Positions 5,159-5,965 of a DNA stretch of 5,965 nt are shown piece after piece. The DNA is from JAHFUI01 sp041485905 (GTDB lineage: Bacteria > Acidobacteriota > Vicinamibacteria > Vicinamibacterales > CAVVIG01): the NCBI GenBank assembly GCA_041485905.1, contig JBGPKK010000256.1, positions 1 to 5,965 on the forward strand, read 5' to 3'. The notes beneath the pieces are model-generated. The model made no database searches. It saw only the letters and a list, made by a program, of their open reading frames with translations, and had not been told where the DNA came from. Position numbers and translations under genes: made by a program. Numbering within the stretch: position 1 is the stretch's first letter; every line of letters begins with the position of its first letter.

Positions 5159-5965
5159 ATGGTTAGCGTTCAAATGATACCACGCGGCCGGATTTCCTGT
5201 CTTCTGCTCTTCGCTGCCGCTTCGTGGATGTCCGTCGCCTGTCAAAAGGTGCCGCTCCTGGCGCCGACAGGCTCGACCATCACGATTACCTCCGCGGCGA
5301 CCGCCCTCCCCCTCAACGGGACCGCGGAGATCGTCGCTCAGCTGATTGAGCCGGCCGGCACGCCGCCGCATCGGGGCACGCAGGTCACCTTTACGACGAC
5401 GCTCGGCTCCATTCAGCCGTTGGACGCGGAAACGGACGAGAGCGGGCGCGTCACGGTGACATTCAACGCCGGCACCTCGTCGGGCACGGCGACCATCACC
5501 GCGCTGTCTGGCGGGGCAAACGTCGGATCTGCCGGCGCCATCAAGATCGCCGTCGGAACGGCAGCGGTCGGCCGCGTGACCGTGAACGCCAACCCGACGT
5601 CGCTCCCTGCGATCGGCGGTACGACCACGATTACGGCGAGCGTCTTCGACGTGAACGGCAACGTGCTCAGCTCGGCGCCCGTCAGCTTTTCGACGACGGC
5701 GGGCTCACTGTCCTCCTCAACGGTGACGACCAACGCAAATGGCGTGGCCACGACGACGTTGACGACAAGCCAGCAGGCGACGGTCACCGCGAGCGTCGGC
5801 GCCCAGGCGGCGACCGGGACAGGCACGACAACCACGACAACCACGACAACGGCGTCGGGCCAGGCGTCAGGCTCCGTCATCGTCACGGTGTCCGCTGCGC
5901 CGACGCTGGTCATTACTCCTCCGTCGACGGTGCCGAGCGCCGGCCTCGCGGCGTCCTTCACGTTC
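5159..5965 (+). CDS. Lipoprotein with tandem bacterial Ig-like domains, 5' part
   Basis: The frame is open from the ATG at 5159 to the right edge (269 codons, no stop), so the 3' end is missing. The N-terminus is a lipoprotein signal: Arg9/Arg11, hydrophobic ISCLLLFAAASWMSVA, and lipidation Cys28 in a slightly unusual SVAC box. The mature part is Thr/Ser/Gly/Val-rich, with repeated beta-sandwich modules of the Big_1/invasin Ig-like type. The first covers about 40-132, with VTFTTTLGSI then DESGRVTVTF. The second covers about 137-215, with PVSFSTTAGSL then TNANGVATTTL. A third starts near 246. A run of nine Thr (223-231) links modules two and three. It is probably an outer-membrane or surface-anchored structural or adhesive protein; the function is unknown. 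GGAAG (5150-5154) precedes the start by 4 nt; an in-frame ATG at 5174 is a shorter alternative. It is divergent from the pseudopilin, start codons 9 bp apart. Confidence 0.88.
   Translation, partial: MVSVQMIPRGRISCLLLFAAASWMSVACQKVPLLAPTGSTITITSAATALPLNGTAEIVAQLIEPAGTPPHRGTQVTFTTTLGSIQPLDAETDESGRVTVTFNAGTSSGTATITALSGGANVGSAGAIKIAVGTAAVGRVTVNANPTSLPAIGGTTTITASVFDVNGNVLSSAPVSFSTTAGSLSSSTVTTNANGVATTTLTTSQQATVTASVGAQAATGTGTTTTTTTTTASGQASGSVIVTVSAAPTLVITPPSTVPSAGLAASFTF
5825..5851 (+). repeat. 9-bp tandem repeat encoding a poly-threonine linker
   Basis: Three head-to-tail copies of ACGACAACC, the last ending in G, lie inside the Ig-like lipoprotein gene and encode nine consecutive threonines between Ig-like modules. 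The unit is a multiple of three, so gain or loss of copies would change linker length without breaking the frame. Confidence 0.85.

Noticed and set aside
5150..5371. N-terminal extension of the pseudopilin to 5371
   Set aside because: The extension is Arg/Gly-rich, lies antisense to the lipoprotein signal peptide and first Ig module, and would bury the prepilin leader inside the protein.
5413..5961. Minus-strand open frame of 182 codons at the right end
   Set aside because: Val/Ala/Thr-rich mirror of the Ig-like lipoprotein. The plus strand carries a signal peptide, lipobox and Ig modules, so the plus strand is the coding one.

Overview
The window is a GC-rich, gene-dense stretch of bacterial chromosome with seven protein genes, two of them cut by the window ends. 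No rRNA, tRNA, transposase, phage gene or CRISPR array was seen. The GC richness, the prepilin-type protein with a long Pro/Gly tail, the Ig-like lipoprotein and the repeat-built hairpins between genes would fit an environmental Acidobacteriota-like genome (Vicinamibacteria type). This assignment is an impression, not proven by any single marker.

Layout, left to right. (1) Minus strand: the 5' end of metK (S-adenosylmethionine synthetase, running off the left edge), preceded in the same direction by xerD (tyrosine recombinase for chromosome dimer resolution). (2) A 107-bp divergent spacer filled by a 57-bp imperfect palindrome made of 7-bp units. (3) Plus strand: murQ (MurNAc-6-phosphate etherase). 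(4) Minus strand, convergent with murQ and 32 bp away: a BadF/BadG-type amino-sugar kinase (GlcNAc kinase or MurNAc/GlcNAc kinase of the MurK type). (5) Plus strand, divergent from the kinase: a beta-lactamase-fold serine hydrolase with features of AmiE-like MurNAc-L-Ala amidases. (6) A convergent spacer holding an 85-bp imperfect palindrome built from 8-bp units. (7) Minus strand: a prepilin-like type II secretion/pilus protein with a Pro/Gly-rich tail. (8) Plus strand, start codon only 9 bp from the pseudopilin start: a lipoprotein with tandem bacterial Ig-like domains that runs off the right edge.

Functional theme. The three central genes fit one pathway, salvage of cell-wall MurNAc. The hydrolase would strip the peptide from MurNAc-peptides, the kinase would make MurNAc-6-P (and GlcNAc-6-P), and MurQ would cleave the lactyl ether to give GlcNAc-6-P plus D-lactate. 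This resembles the Bacillus murQ/amiE cluster, but with a cytoplasmic kinase (as in Clostridium MurK) in place of a MurP phosphotransferase. No transporter or glycosidase lies in the window. The genes alternate in strand rather than forming an operon.

The main unexplained signal is between the genes. Each of four spacers between oppositely oriented neighbours (xerD/murQ, murQ/kinase, kinase/hydrolase, hydrolase/pseudopilin) holds its own inverted repeat, and two of these are long hairpins assembled from short direct repeats. None has a U-tract, so none is a textbook intrinsic terminator.
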